In this document: positions 22,078 to 31,786 of the stretch, piece by piece
How the letters are laid out: each line of letters begins with the position of its first letter
How positions within the stretch are numbered: the first letter of the stretch is position 1
From: Eurosta solidaginis
Lineage: Eukaryota > Arthropoda > Insecta > Diptera > Tephritidae
Reading direction: 5' to 3'
NCBI RefSeq assembly: GCF_040869045.1
Contig: NC_090319.1
Coordinates: 225,222,490-225,286,489 of the forward strand
Length of the DNA: 64,000 bases
Made by a program: the position numbers and the translations under genes
The notes under the pieces: model-generated
What the model was told of the DNA's origin: nothing
Database searches by the model: none
Seen by the model: the letters and a program-made list of their open reading frames with translations, nothing else

Positions 22078-22791
22078 TGTCACGGATATTACCACCCCTA
22101 AGTTATCCCATCACTAAGGCGATGCTAAGGCCATGCCAAGCAGTATTTACGTTAATAATCAAATCAAGTATACACATATATAAGGCAGCCCAGAGAGATG
22201 TCACACACAGATGCATTTACTTATACGGCTATGTGCGCGCGAGAGACTGTTAACTACAAACATTCACATCAATAATTCAATCTTTATGTATCTACATAAA
22301 CGAATAAATAATTGCATCTACACATATGTACGTATACGAGCAGCGGAGCGGCAATGCACAAACACATGCATATATCTTATCTCAGTGGTCACAAGAGAGG
22401 GCAATAATTTGTGCACGTAGTTGTGGCTGGCGATTTTGTAGCCGAAACAACTAGTAACTTCTGGAAATCGAAGAGCCTAGAAGTATGCAGCGTAAACTAT
22501 AAAAGCAGTGCAGGCGAGTAAGAAGGAATTCAGTTTGATTTGAGTTGATCAGCAATTACGACTAAGAAGATATCTAGCGAGCAATACCAGTATTATTTTG
22601 ATTAGTGGAGTTTCATTTGAGCTATCAGTTTGGTTATTAAGCTATTCGTTGCACAGTTTGAGTGTTATTGTGAAGCATTTTAATAAAGGCCATTTTTCCA
22701 TTATTCAATATTGGAGTTATTTATTCAACAGTTTAGCGATACGAACCTAGCAAAAGGGGCAAATAAGAGGATTTGCAGCAAATTCGTTACA
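22078..22791 (+). repeat. 5' LTR of element B
   Basis: TGTCACGG…GTTACA. Core promoter TATAAAAG 22498-22505 and initiator TCAGTT 22530-22535 (A at 22532, 34 bp after the TATA T) place the R start near 22532. Polyadenylation signal AATAAA is at 22682-22687, so U3 is ~454 bp. Confidence 0.95.
22498..22535 (+). promoter_or_regulatory. LTR core promoter of element B (TATA + Inr)
   Basis: TATAAAAG at 22498-22505 and the fly-consensus initiator TCAGTT at 22530-22535 have near-ideal spacing. The copy in the 3' LTR is at 28310-28347. Confidence 0.75.
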
Positions 22792-22793
22792 AT

Positions 22794-22811
22794 TGGTGTC
22801 AGGAGAGGAAT
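22794..22811 (+). other. primer binding site of element B
   Basis: TGGTGTCAGGAG starts 2 nt after the 5' LTR; it matches the TGGTGTCAG start used by tRNA-Leu-primed gypsy elements. Confidence 0.8.
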
Positions 22812-22842
22812 TGTTGAATAAATTCCGGAGGACAACAAGGAC

Positions 22843-24282
22843 ATGGCAAAGTTAAGTGAATTGAAGATCCCGCAACTGAAGAAGGAGTTGGAGAGCCGTG
22901 GATTGAATACAAGCGGCGTTAAACTCGAACTTCAGGCACGGCTACGAGAAGCAATGGAAGCAGAAGGAATTGATGTGGAAGAGCATGTCTTTCATCTTGA
23001 TGGCGAGGAGACAACAAAAATTGAAGAGAAGAACGAAACACCGCAGACGGTTACCAGTACAGATTTGAACATGATTTTAGCTGCAATATCTGCTCAAACA
23101 TCGACAGTGTCATCTCAACTGGAAGAACAGAAGACATATATGGCATCACAACTAGAATCGCAGGAGAACCGTATAACATCCAAGATGGAAGAACAGAAGA
23201 CATATATGGCATCACAACTAGAATCGCAGGAGACACTTTTAACATCCAAGATGGAAGCACAAGAGGCACGTATAACAGAAATATCATCACAAATATCCAC
23301 AAATATGTCATCACAGCTGGAAGAACAAAAGACATATATGGCAACCCAACTGAAAGAACAAGAGGCACGCATAACAGTACAACTAGAAGCACAAGAGGCG
23401 CGTATATCATCAAAACTCGAAGCGCGCATGGACGAAAAAATAATGCAGTTTGAAGAAAAATTCGAGGCAGAGGTAGATGCGTTGAGAGGTCGTATACAGG
23501 AATTGCAATTTAATCGGCCGGCTGCTTCAGCGAGTAATACAAAGGTAAAAACTCCATCTTTTGACGGTTCTGTTCCTTTTCAGGTCTTTAAGCTACAGTT
23601 TGAGAAGACCGCAGCAGTGAACCAATGGAATGCTGAAGATAAAGTTGCTGCACTGTTCGTGGCATTGAAGGGGCCAGCAGCCGAAATCCTACAGACGATT
23701 CCCGAAGGAGAGCGGAACAACTATGAAGCATTGATGGCCGCTGTCGAGAGACGTTACGGAAGCGAGCATAGGAAACAGATATTCCAAATTGAGTTGCAAA
23801 ACCGTCACCAAAGAGCGAATGAGACTTTGCAGGAGTTTGCCTCGGATGTTGAAAGGTTGGCTCATCTCGCAAATGCGGACGCACCCGTGGAATACACCGA
23901 GAGGGTAAAAATCCAGAGTTTTATAAATGGCATACGGGACGTGGAAACGAAGCGAGCTACATACGCAAACCCAAAGCTCACATTTGCTGAAACGGTATCA
24001 CATGCATTGACTCAGGAAACTGCCTCCCTATTAAGTAAACCAGCATATAAGGCTCATCGTGTAGAAGTAGAAAGGCCAGAATGGGTAGACACAATTTTGG
24101 AAGCACTGAAGGGATCACAACAGAAAAATGCCGGAGTTATTAAGTGTTTCAAGTGCGGCAACCCAGGTCATATTGCACGACATTGCAGCACCGGTCCGAA
24201 TAGCTCCAACAATGTGGGTGGCCGTAAACGCAGAGCTGAAGGAGATGAGCAAATCTCCAAGTCCACTCAATCGTTAAACTAA
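22843..24282 (+). CDS. Gag of element B (SAP domain, coiled coil, CCHC)
   Basis: 479 codons from the first ATG after the PBS. Residues ~3-40 form a SAP-type DNA/RNA-binding motif (LKIPQLKKELESRGL). Residues ~85-225 are a long, repeated coiled coil built from QLEEQKTYMASQLESQE-like units. Residues ~240-400 are a retrotransposon Gag capsid domain (FDGSVPFQVFKLQFEK, ALKGPAAEIL). One CCHC zinc knuckle, CFKCGNPGHIARHC, lies near residue 433. The product should assemble the particle and package the RNA. The frame overlaps pol by 34 nt and ends right after a GTTAAAC slippery site, so most ribosomes would make Gag alone. No lesion is visible. Confidence 0.93.
   Translation: MAKLSELKIPQLKKELESRGLNTSGVKLELQARLREAMEAEGIDVEEHVFHLDGEETTKIEEKNETPQTVTSTDLNMILAAISAQTSTVSSQLEEQKTYMASQLESQENRITSKMEEQKTYMASQLESQETLLTSKMEAQEARITEISSQISTNMSSQLEEQKTYMATQLKEQEARITVQLEAQEARISSKLEARMDEKIMQFEEKFEAEVDALRGRIQELQFNRPAASASNTKVKTPSFDGSVPFQVFKLQFEKTAAVNQWNAEDKVAALFVALKGPAAEILQTIPEGERNNYEALMAAVERRYGSEHRKQIFQIELQNRHQRANETLQEFASDVERLAHLANADAPVEYTERVKIQSFINGIRDVETKRATYANPKLTFAETVSHALTQETASLLSKPAYKAHRVEVERPEWVDTILEALKGSQQKNAGVIKCFKCGNPGHIARHCSTGPNSSNNVGGRKRRAEGDEQISKSTQSLN
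23121..23233 (+). repeat. 69 bp in-frame repeat in the gag coiled coil
   Basis: The segment 23121-23165 recurs nearly unchanged at 23189-23233 (period 68-69 bp by count) with related, more diverged units to ~23410. It encodes the EEQKTYMASQLESQE unit and has expanded the coiled coil in frame. Confidence 0.75.
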
Positions 24283-24315
24283 AGCGAGTCAGCCGCAAGG
24301 GGCGACAGCTGGCTC
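24273..24315 (+). promoter_or_regulatory. -1 ribosomal frameshift signal of element B
   Basis: GTTAAAC at 24273-24279 is read as G-TTA-AAC in the Gag frame, directly before the gag stop TAA (24280-24282). After 6 nt (24280-24285) an 8 bp stem, 24286-24293 with 24308-24315, all paired with one G·T, closes a 14 nt loop. The pol frame is open from 24249. GUUAAAC is a slippery heptamer used by some RNA viruses. Confidence 0.8.
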
Positions 24316-27300
24316 CCTCAATTGAATGCCCCATAATCTCTATCTCACAAATTGGAAGAAGGTCAAACAATCTTACTGTCGGAGGACATGTGGATGGAAA
24401 GGAACGTTTACTGACTGTAGATACGGGTGCATCTCATTCCATCATTCGAGCGGATTTAGTCAACAAGAAGATAACACCATTGCATGGAGCAAGATTGCGT
24501 ACAGCCACTGGAGAAGACAGCACGGTTCTAGGAGAAGTATCATGTGAAGTCGCAATTGGGAACGTCACGGTAGTACACAATTTTATAGTGGCAGAGATTG
24601 TTGATGAAATCATAATTGGAGTGGACTTCTTAATCGACCAGGGCATCAAGATCGACATGCAAAGCAAGACGATGCGATATAAGAACATGGATGTACCACT
24701 TAATTTCGGCTACGAGAGAGGCTACAGCAGTAAACGAGTGCTGGTGGAAGAGAGTCAGCGAATACCACCAAAATCCGAAGCAGTCATCTGGGCAAAGGTT
24801 GATGGAGATTGTGGGACAAACAAATTGTGGGTTGTCGAAGCAGCAAACAGATCAACACTGAACATACTTGTAGGAAAAACCCTGGATATGACAAAACAAG
24901 ATGGACGTGTTCCGGTAAGAGTACTCAATGAGTTCAATTCACCACTCAAACTGACTAAAGGAGCTATTTTGGGAAAATGCCAAGAGGCTGAAGTAATTAT
25001 TAACTGTGAACAGCTCCAGGAACACGTTTCAGCCAGTAATACTAATCTTTCAAATGACATCACGGCATGGACGCAGGGGCTAGAGGAAGCATATCAGAGT
25101 AAGGCAAAACAACTGCTCCTAAAGTACGCGAACATATTTGACCAGGATGGTTCTAAACCAGGCCGCACCAACGTTGTGAAACATCAAATTGACACTGGAG
25201 ATGCGAGGCCGATCCGTCAAGCTCCACGTAGTGTTCCACTGGCGAAGCGGCAAGTTGTGAGTCAAATTATACAAGAAATGAGCGACAGCGGCGTCATCGA
25301 ACCATCAGCTAGTCCCTGGAGCTCACCGGTAGTACTTGTAAAGAAGAAGGATGGAAAAATGAGGTTTTGCGTGGACTACCGGAAGTTGAATGACGTTACG
25401 AAAAAGGATAGCTACCCATTGCCAAGAATTGACGACACTCTGGACTCGCTCTCTGGTACGAAATGGTTTTCCACACTGGACTTGAAAAGCGGCTACTGGC
25501 AAGTGGAGGTAAAGGAAGAAGACAAAGAGAAAACAGCCTTCAGCGTCGGAGATGGTCTTTGGCAATTTACAGTAATGCCCTTTGGACTATGTAATGCACC
25601 AGCTACTTTTGAGAGACTCATGGACCAGGTACTGAAAGGACTACATTGGAAAACATGCTTGGTGTACCTGGACGACATCATCGTATTGGGCAAGAACTTT
25701 GATGAACATCTTAAGAACTTGGAGGAAGTTTTCCAGAGAATAGCTGGCGCTGGTCTGAAGTTAAGTCCCAAAAAGTGTGCGCTGTTTAAAAAGGAAGTCA
25801 ATTATTTGGGTCACAAGGTAACGACAGAGGGCATCTGCACTGCGAACGAAAAAATAGAGGCTGTAAAGGATTGGCCAAGACCACAGAACCTACATGAATT
25901 GAGAAGTTTTCTTGGGCTGTGCACATATTACCGCCGATTTGTACCAAATTTTTCCAGCGTAGCCCATAGCCTCCATGAGCTTACAAGAAAAAACAAAGCT
26001 TTTGAATGGAAGAAGGAGCAAGAAGTGGCTTTCCAAACATTGAAGGAGCGTTTGTGCACTGCCCCAATGTTAGCATATCCGATTCCAGGAGCAACATTTA
26101 TTCTAGATACAGATGCGAGTGGATATGCTATAGGAGGCGTTTTATCACAACTGGCCGATGGACAGGAGAAGGTAGTTGCATATTACAGCCGTTCGATTGG
26201 AAAACCAGAGAGGAACTACTGCGTTACGCGGAGAGAGCTGTTGGCATTGGTAGAGTGCGTCAAACATTTTCACAAATACCTCTACGGCCAGCGATTCCGT
26301 GTCAGGACAGATCACGCAGCGTTGAAATGGCTTCTGCAGTTCCGTAATCCGGAAGGACAATTGGCACGGTGGATCGAGCGACTACAAAGCTACGACTTTT
26401 CCATTGAGCATCGAAAAGGTAGTACCCATGGAAATGCTGATGCAATGTCACGAAGACCATGTAGTTTGGAATGCAAGCACTGTTCAAAAGCCGAGGCTAA
26501 AGAAGACATTATAGATGTCCGGCTAATGAATATAACATGTACAGATGAATGGGACAAGGAACAGCTAAGAAAGTGCCAGCTAGAAGATGCAGATCTGTCA
26601 CGTGTTATGCAAGGGCTCGAACGAAATGAAAGACCAAACAGAGAAGAGATGTCAGCAGAGAGTCCCATTGCGAAGTCATATTGGGCACAGTGGAACAGTC
26701 TAGAATTGATATCCGGTTGCCTTCATCGAGTATGGGAGAGTGAGGATGGTAAATACAAAAATAAACTGATAGTTGTTCCCAGAAAGAGGATTCCTGACGT
26801 GCTCAGCGAGCTGCATAATGGTCCAAGCGGAGGTCATCTTGGAATCACGAAGACGCTCGAGAAGATTAAACAGAGATTCTATTGGGTTGGTTGCCGTCAG
26901 TCGGTCACTGAGTGGATTGCGAACTGCGAGGTTTGCAGCAGAGCGAAAGGGCCCAGAACACGAAGTCATGGCCAGATGAAGCAATATAACTCAGGTGCGC
27001 CATTTGAAAGGATCGCCATGGATGTCGCAGGTCCATTTCCTACTAGTAACCGCGGAAACAAATACGTACTGGTGGTTATGGATTATTTCAGTAAATGGCC
27101 AGAGGTATACCCAATCCCAAACCAAGAAGCAGAAACAGTAGCAGAAGTGGTTAAAAACGAATGGGTTGCAAGGTATGGTGTACCAATGGAGTTACATTCT
27201 GACCAAGGCAGGAATTTCGAATCAGCTGTGTTCCAGGAAATGTGTAAGTCATTGGGCATTCGAAAAACACGGACAACTGCATTGCATCCTCAATCCGATG

Positions 27301-27878
27301 GTATGGTAGAACGATTCAATAGAACATTGGAGGAGCACTTAAGGAAAGTAGTAGACAAGTACCATAAAGAATGGGATACCCGCATACCATTATTCTTGAT
27401 GGCTTATCGATCAGCAGTGCATGAGACAACGGGCCAAACCCCTGCAAAAGTAATTTTTGGCAATGACCTTAGACTGCCAGCTGATTTGAAGTTTGGGATA
27501 GATGCCAATGCGGAGAGAAATGTCAGGAAATCCACTAGTGATTTGGAAGAAGAGCTAAGAGAAATACATGATCTGATAAGGCAACGAACAAAGATTATGA
27601 GTGACAAGATGAAAGCCAGATACGATAAAGCAATTAATTCCGAAGGTTTTCAGGAAGGAGATTTGGTGCTGTTATACAACCCACAACGTAAAAAAGGTTT
27701 GTCCCCGAAATTGCAGTGTAATTGGGAAGGCCCATACAAAGTTGTAAAACGGATCAACGATGTAGTGTACCGCATACAAACCATCGGTAAACCACGAACC
27801 AAAATGAAAGTGGTCCATTTAGAAAGGCTGGCAACGTTTAGATCGAGAGATTTGTCTGATCGGGACGATCAGACTTAG
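24279..27878 (+). CDS. Pol of element B: PR-RT-RNase H-INT
   Basis: The -1 frame is open from 24249 and is most likely entered by frameshifting near 24279; there is no good ATG at its start. Counting from 24390: protease DTGA at residue ~11; RT with LPRID, FCVDYRKLN, MPFGLCNAPATF and YLDD near 426; RNase H DTDASG near 573 and DADAMSR-type end (NADAMSRRP); integrase HHCC (H…H in LHNGPSGGHLG, C…C in CEVCSRAK) near 808-850; catalytic Asp in MDVAGPF (~877), Asp in SDQGRN (~937), Glu in VERFNR (~973); C-terminal GPY/F module WEGPYKVV near 1113. No chromodomain and no env follow. The stop is 11 nt before the 3' LTR. Apparently intact and able to supply all replication enzymes. Confidence 0.93.
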   Translation, partial: LKRVSRKGRQLAPSIECPIISISQIGRRSNNLTVGGHVDGKERLLTVDTGASHSIIRADLVNKKITPLHGARLRTATGEDSTVLGEVSCEVAIGNVTVVHNFIVAEIVDEIIIGVDFLIDQGIKIDMQSKTMRYKNMDVPLNFGYERGYSSKRVLVEESQRIPPKSEAVIWAKVDGDCGTNKLWVVEAANRSTLNILVGKTLDMTKQDGRVPVRVLNEFNSPLKLTKGAILGKCQEAEVIINCEQLQEHVSASNTNLSNDITAWTQGLEEAYQSKAKQLLLKYANIFDQDGSKPGRTNVVKHQIDTGDARPIRQAPRSVPLAKRQVVSQIIQEMSDSGVIEPSASPWSSPVVLVKKKDGKMRFCVDYRKLNDVTKKDSYPLPRIDDTLDSLSGTKWFSTLDLKSGYWQVEVKEEDKEKTAFSVGDGLWQFTVMPFGLCNAPATFERLMDQVLKGLHWKTCLVYLDDIIVLGKNFDEHLKNLEEVFQRIAGAGLKLSPKKCALFKKEVNYLGHKVTTEGICTANEKIEAVKDWPRPQNLHELRSFLGLCTYYRRFVPNFSSVAHSLHELTRKNKAFEWKKEQEVAFQTLKERLCTAPMLAYPIPGATFILDTDASGYAIGGVLSQLADGQEKVVAYYSRSIGKPERNYCVTRRELLALVECVKHFHKYLYGQRFRVRTDHAALKWLLQFRNPEGQLARWIERLQSYDFSIEHRKGSTHGNADAMSRRPCSLECKHCSKAEAKEDIIDVRLMNITCTDEWDKEQLRKCQLEDADLSRVMQGLERNERPNREEMSAESPIAKSYWAQWNSLELISGCLHRVWESEDGKYKNKLIVVPRKRIPDVLSELHNGPSGGHLGITKTLEKIKQRFYWVGCRQSVTEWIANCEVCSRAKGPRTRSHGQMKQYNSGAPFERIAMDVAGPFPTSNRGNKYVLVVMDYFSKWPEVYPIPNQEAETVAEVVKNEWVARYGVPMELHSDQGRNFESAVFQEMCKSLGIRKTRTTALHPQSDGMVERFNRTLEEHLRKVVDKYHKEWDTRIPLFLMAYRSAVHETTGQTPAKVIFGNDLRLPADLKFGIDANAERNVRKSTSDLEEELREIHDLIRQRTKIMSDKMKARYDKAINSEGFQEGDLVLLYNPQRKKGLSPKLQCNWEGPYKVVKRINDVVYRIQTIGKPRTKMKVVHLERLATFRSRDLSDRDDQT

Positions 27879-27889
27879 GTGGAGGGCAG
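27879..27889 (+). other. polypurine tract of element B
   Basis: gtggagggcag directly precedes the 3' LTR and follows the pol stop; the usual plus-strand primer position. Confidence 0.75.
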
Positions 27890-28603
27890 TGTCACGGATA
27901 TTACCACCCCTAAGTTATCCCATCACTAAGGCGATGCTAAGGCCATGCCAAGCAGTATTTACGTTAATAATCAAATCAAGTATACACATATATAAGGCAG
28001 CCCAGAGAGATGTCACACACAGATGCATTTACTTATACGGCTATGTGCGCGCGAGAGACTGTTAACTACAAACATTCACATCAATAATTCAATCTTTATG
28101 TATCTACATAAACGAATAAATAATTGCATCTACACATATGTACGTATACGAGCAGCGGAGCGGCAATGCACAAACACATGCATATATCTTATCTCAGTGG
28201 TCACAAGAGAGGGCAATAATTTGTGCACGTAGTTGTGGCTGGCGATTTTGTAGCCGAAACAACTAGTAACTTCTGGAAATCGAAGAGCCTAGAAGTATGC
28301 AGCGTAAACTATAAAAGCAGTGCAGGCGAGTAAGAAGGAATTCAGTTTGATTTGAGTTGATCAGCAATTACGACTAAGAAGATATCTAGCGAGCAATACC
28401 AGTATTATTTTGATTAGTGGAGTTTCATTTGAGCTATCAGTTTGGTTATTAAGCTATTCGTTGCACAGTTTGAGTGTTATTGTGAAGCATTTTAATAAAG
28501 GCCATTTTTCCATTATTCAATATTGGAGTTATTTATTCAACAGTTTAGCGATACGAACCTAGCAAAAGGGGCAAATAAGAGGATTTGCAGCAAATTCGTT
28601 ACA
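27890..28603 (+). repeat. 3' LTR of element B
   Basis: Same length and, by eye, same sequence as 22078-22791. AATAAA at 28494-28499. Followed by the ATAT target duplication. Confidence 0.95.
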
Positions 28604-28773
28604 ATATCATAATTGTAAACCTGTACTATGATCAGGTGAGCGTGGCTGTGTATGTGCGTGCTGCTACATATCCTACTTGTAGACCCTTACCATGGCTAGC
28701 GCTGCATTTAATTATAGTTTATACATGAATTTTATTTTTATATAAGCATTCATAAATAAATAAACAATATAAG
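28604..28773 (+). other. 170 bp between element B and element C, probably the rest of element A's LTR
   Basis: AT-rich sequence with AATAAATAAA near 28753-28763. Its position right after B suggests the continuation of A's 3' LTR, but I see no clear similarity to the B LTR end that would prove it. Confidence 0.4.
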
Positions 28774-29121
28774 TGTGGGATTGGGTGGCAACACCAGTAG
28801 ACGAAGGCCCTGAAACTAGCCAGACTACAACACTGGTTTACGACTGCAAATACTGTTGGACTTGCCCATAGTTAAAAATAAGAATCAGAGTTAGTAAAAC
28901 CCCTAAACTGAAACTAAAACTAAGCTGCGCTACAGTTACAAAATCTATGTAAAACTTAAAGAAATCTATGTTAAAAACTAATGAAATCTATGTGCTAAAA
29001 TTCTATGTTGAAACCTAAAGTAAAACTATATTGCACAAAAACCAATGGAAAATCCAAAAACTTCATTGAATTAAAACTAATTACACCACACAAAGCGTGC
29101 GTTCATTTATTGACTCCCACA
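28774..29121 (+). repeat. 5' LTR of element C (348 bp)
   Basis: Begins TGTGGGA and ends TCCCACA, a 7 bp terminal inverted repeat. The beginning recurs at 60175. It contains 3-4 short direct repeats of the form aaatctatgt-aaaac at 28944-29020. Confidence 0.82.
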
Positions 29122-29123
29122 AG

Positions 29124-29141
29124 TGGTGTCAGCAGTGCAAC
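29124..29141 (+). other. primer binding site of element C
   Basis: TGGTGTCAGCAGTGCAAC starts 2 nt after the LTR, like element B's PBS; tRNA-Leu type. Confidence 0.75.
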
Positions 29142-30233
29142 GAAATCAACCACCGCGTAGTGAAAATCGCACAGAAATCCAAAGAAAACTATAGTTGATA
29201 TTTTAATTCCGCGCATAACACATACAAGCGCATAAAGTGCATATGGTATACACGTTATATGTGCACAAATTTTCCAGTGCAAAAAATAAAAACTGTACGT
29301 CTATGTACAGTTTCGTGAAACCACCTAGTTTTTGTTGGGGTTGGCACTGTGCTACGCCAGTTAAAACCAAGTAGAACGAAGTCCGTGTAACGGCATTCGA
29401 GCAGAAGTAATAGCGGCAGCGAGAGTACAGCAGCACAAGCGCGTTAACGCAAGCTGACTCGACGCCCAAAATCCACAGCATAGCAGCGGAGTAGCCGCGC
29501 AAGCAAAAAAGTCAACCGAAAAGAAGGGAGGAGTTCGTGTGTTTGAAAATTACACAAGTGCAAGTTGGCAAGCACTAAAGTAGAAGTTGTGTCTGCACCT
29601 GCAAGTTCCTTTGCAGTCAGAGTTAAAAGTTGAAGTCGGAAGTTGAATTTGCGTCGATTTGAAGTTGCGTCGAGTTGCGTTGGTGGACAAACTCGTCTCA
29701 TCGTGTACGTTTCGGTTTTGCGTTCTTGTGGTCATTGGTGGCGTGCAAGTCGAACCTGTTGCCCGCACTATACACAAATAAAACAAGATCGTTGAGGTGG
29801 CAAACGAAATAAGAAGCTGCAGCGTTGGACAGCAAATACATAGTAAACAACAGGGAGAGCAGCTATTTGTAGTTAGTCCGTAATATAAACACTCCTATGT
29901 ATTTTGCTAATCTTTAAATTGACTAATCGTATTATTAGCTTAATTTTTTTTTTAACTCAAACAATTTTTAAAATTAGTTTAAATTTCAAGACTAACGCCA
30001 GTGGGCGTTATTGTAAAATACCCTGATGTAATAATTGAATAATAATTGAATAATTAATCAAAGTAAGAAATAATAAGGCAATTATCGGTGGCGCGGGATT
30101 TAAAACGGAAAAGCAATAAAAAACCTTTAAGGTTCTTAATCGTTAAAAGAATTTTCTATTAAATTGAATAAACTTTGACTTTGTTAATCGTTTTGACAAC
30201 ATTTCGAGCCCTTGTAAACGATAGCGGCCAGCA
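29142..30233 (+). other. leader of element C, no gene
   Basis: About 1.1 kb between PBS and gag. Relatively GC-richer to 29880, then AT-rich. Only short unsupported frames. Around 30000-30100 atta/taat-rich direct repeats occur. Confidence 0.5.
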
Positions 30234-31165
30234 ATGGAGCGAACTGAAATTTTAGAACTAAATGTAGTGGGGTTGAAGCAAAAGTTAACAGAGTTGGGTC
30301 TGGCTACTACGGGACGAAAAGTCACATTGCAGGATAGACTCCTGGAACATTTCGGCCTGAATGCTGACAGCGAAGATGGCTCGAGTGACGATGGTGATGA
30401 GGGGTCCGTTTGTAATAACGCTGGTTCGTCTCCATCAAGAGCAATACCAAACTATGATCGTACCCCCTTTACATTACGCAATATAGAGGACTCATTGACG
30501 TCGTTTAGTGGGTCGGGTTCGCCTCAAATCGAGGAGTGGCTGGAAGATTTTCAGAAAAATGCCGCTGCTGTTCATTGGAACGACAAAAATGTATATATGC
30601 GAAGCAGCTGCTAAAAGGGGCTGCCAAACTGTTTATACGAAGCCATCGGGACGTAACAAGCTGGAATTCGTTGAAGCGAGCGTTAAAATCCGAATTTGGT
30701 ACCGCGGTATCGTCGGTTGATGAGCCGCCGTAAGCGCAGCAACGAAAACCTTCGCGAATACTTTTACTGTCTGATGGAGATTGGGAGGCCGGTAAGGCTG
30801 GATGACGCGAGCCTCATTGATTACTTTATCGAAGGCATTCCCGACTCCAAACAAAATAAAATCAATCTGTACCAAGCCAAGACGGTAGCAGAGCTCAAAG
30901 AGCAGATTTGCATATACGAGAAGGTTCGAGCTGGTCACCATCAAGTCACCAACTCAAATCCGGCTCAGTCGGGCGTTGGAAGTAGAGCTCCAGTCAACTC
31001 AGGTTCTCGTAATGAGGGAGCAAAGAAGTGCTTCAAATGTGGTAACCCTTCATATCTGGCCAAGAAATGCCGCGGGTCGTTCAAATGCTTCAAGTGTGGT
31101 GAGCCGTGACACCGAGCTGCCGATTGCAAAAGTACCCAACCCGCAATCAAAATGGATAGTCATAA
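30234..31165 (+). pseudogene. Gag of element C (SAP + two zinc knuckles), broken
   Basis: ATG at 30234 begins a SAP-like motif (LNVVGLKQKLTELGL), then an acidic Ser-rich linker and a Gag core (IEEWLEDFQKNAAAVHW). A frameshift near 30595 moves reading to another frame (AKQLLKGAAKLFIRS) and a second near 30715 to a third (MSRRKRSNENLREYF … IDYFIEGIP). Two CCHC-type knuckles follow: CFKCGNPSYLAKKC, and CFKCGEP with a TGA (31107-31109) exactly at the conserved glycine before HRAADC. Same architecture as the element B Gag but without the long coiled coil. Confidence 0.85.
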
Positions 31166-31786
31166 CGCCGACACGCTAGGCGATGAACCATGGAGTAGAC
31201 TAGGTAAAGCGGGTAGGTGTATCTTTGTTGACGTGAGGTATGATTATGCGATATTTTCGGCGTTAGTGGATACAGGGTGTGACCTTTGCTTGATACGATA
31301 CTTTGCTTATATTAGATAACGAGATTGAGCTGAGCGGAGATAAGCGCCGAATGATCGGTGTAGGAAGAAGTGGTTTGACCACATTAGGTAGTTTTGTTAG
31401 AAAGGTTAGCATCAATGACATAGAGCTAGAAATCACATTTCACGTAACAAGAGAACGAGACATGCAATATGCAGCGGTGGTTGGTAACGACATTTTGAAA
31501 CAGGTAACACTAATTGTTAGTGAGGATAGGGTAGAATTCCATCCCAAGACGAAGAACGATAAATCCGACGATACTGTAGCCCCAACTGTTGATTCTGGAT
31601 TTGATTTGTTAAGTGAATTCGGGGACAGCGGCGTCAATAGTCGAGGAGAATGTATCCGAAATAGACCTGTCGCATCTTAGCGAGGAGAAGGCAGACATCG
31701 TGCAAGAGTTGGTGAGCAGCTATAAACCGAAGAAGACTCGCGATTCGCCTGTAGAAATGAAGATATTGTTAGCCGACGATATACCC
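31166..31786 (+). pseudogene. protease and linker region of element C Pol
   Basis: Retropepsin-like sequence with active-site DTG at 31269-31277 (LVDTGCDLCLI). A frame break near 31300 separates it from the flap and C-terminal region (RRMIGVGRSGLTTLGSF, YAAVVGNDIL). A further shift near 31620 leads to the linker before RT (LSHLSEEKADIVQELVSSY). The reading ends at ~31786 at the AAAT-tailed insertion. Confidence 0.75.

Larger units (their letters stand above)
22078..28603 (+). mobile_element. gypsy element B: complete, young SAP-Gag Ty3/gypsy retrotransposon
   Basis: Two 714 bp LTRs (22078-22791 and 27890-28603) look identical to me base for base. They enclose a tRNA-Leu-type PBS, one gag frame, one pol frame at -1 and a PPT, and are flanked by the 4 bp duplication ATAT (22074-22077, 28604-28607). 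Total 6526 bp. All protein motifs are intact, with no env. This is the profile of a recently inserted, probably mobile element. It sits inside the 3' LTR of its relative, element A. The gypsy clade is not assigned. Confidence 0.95.
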
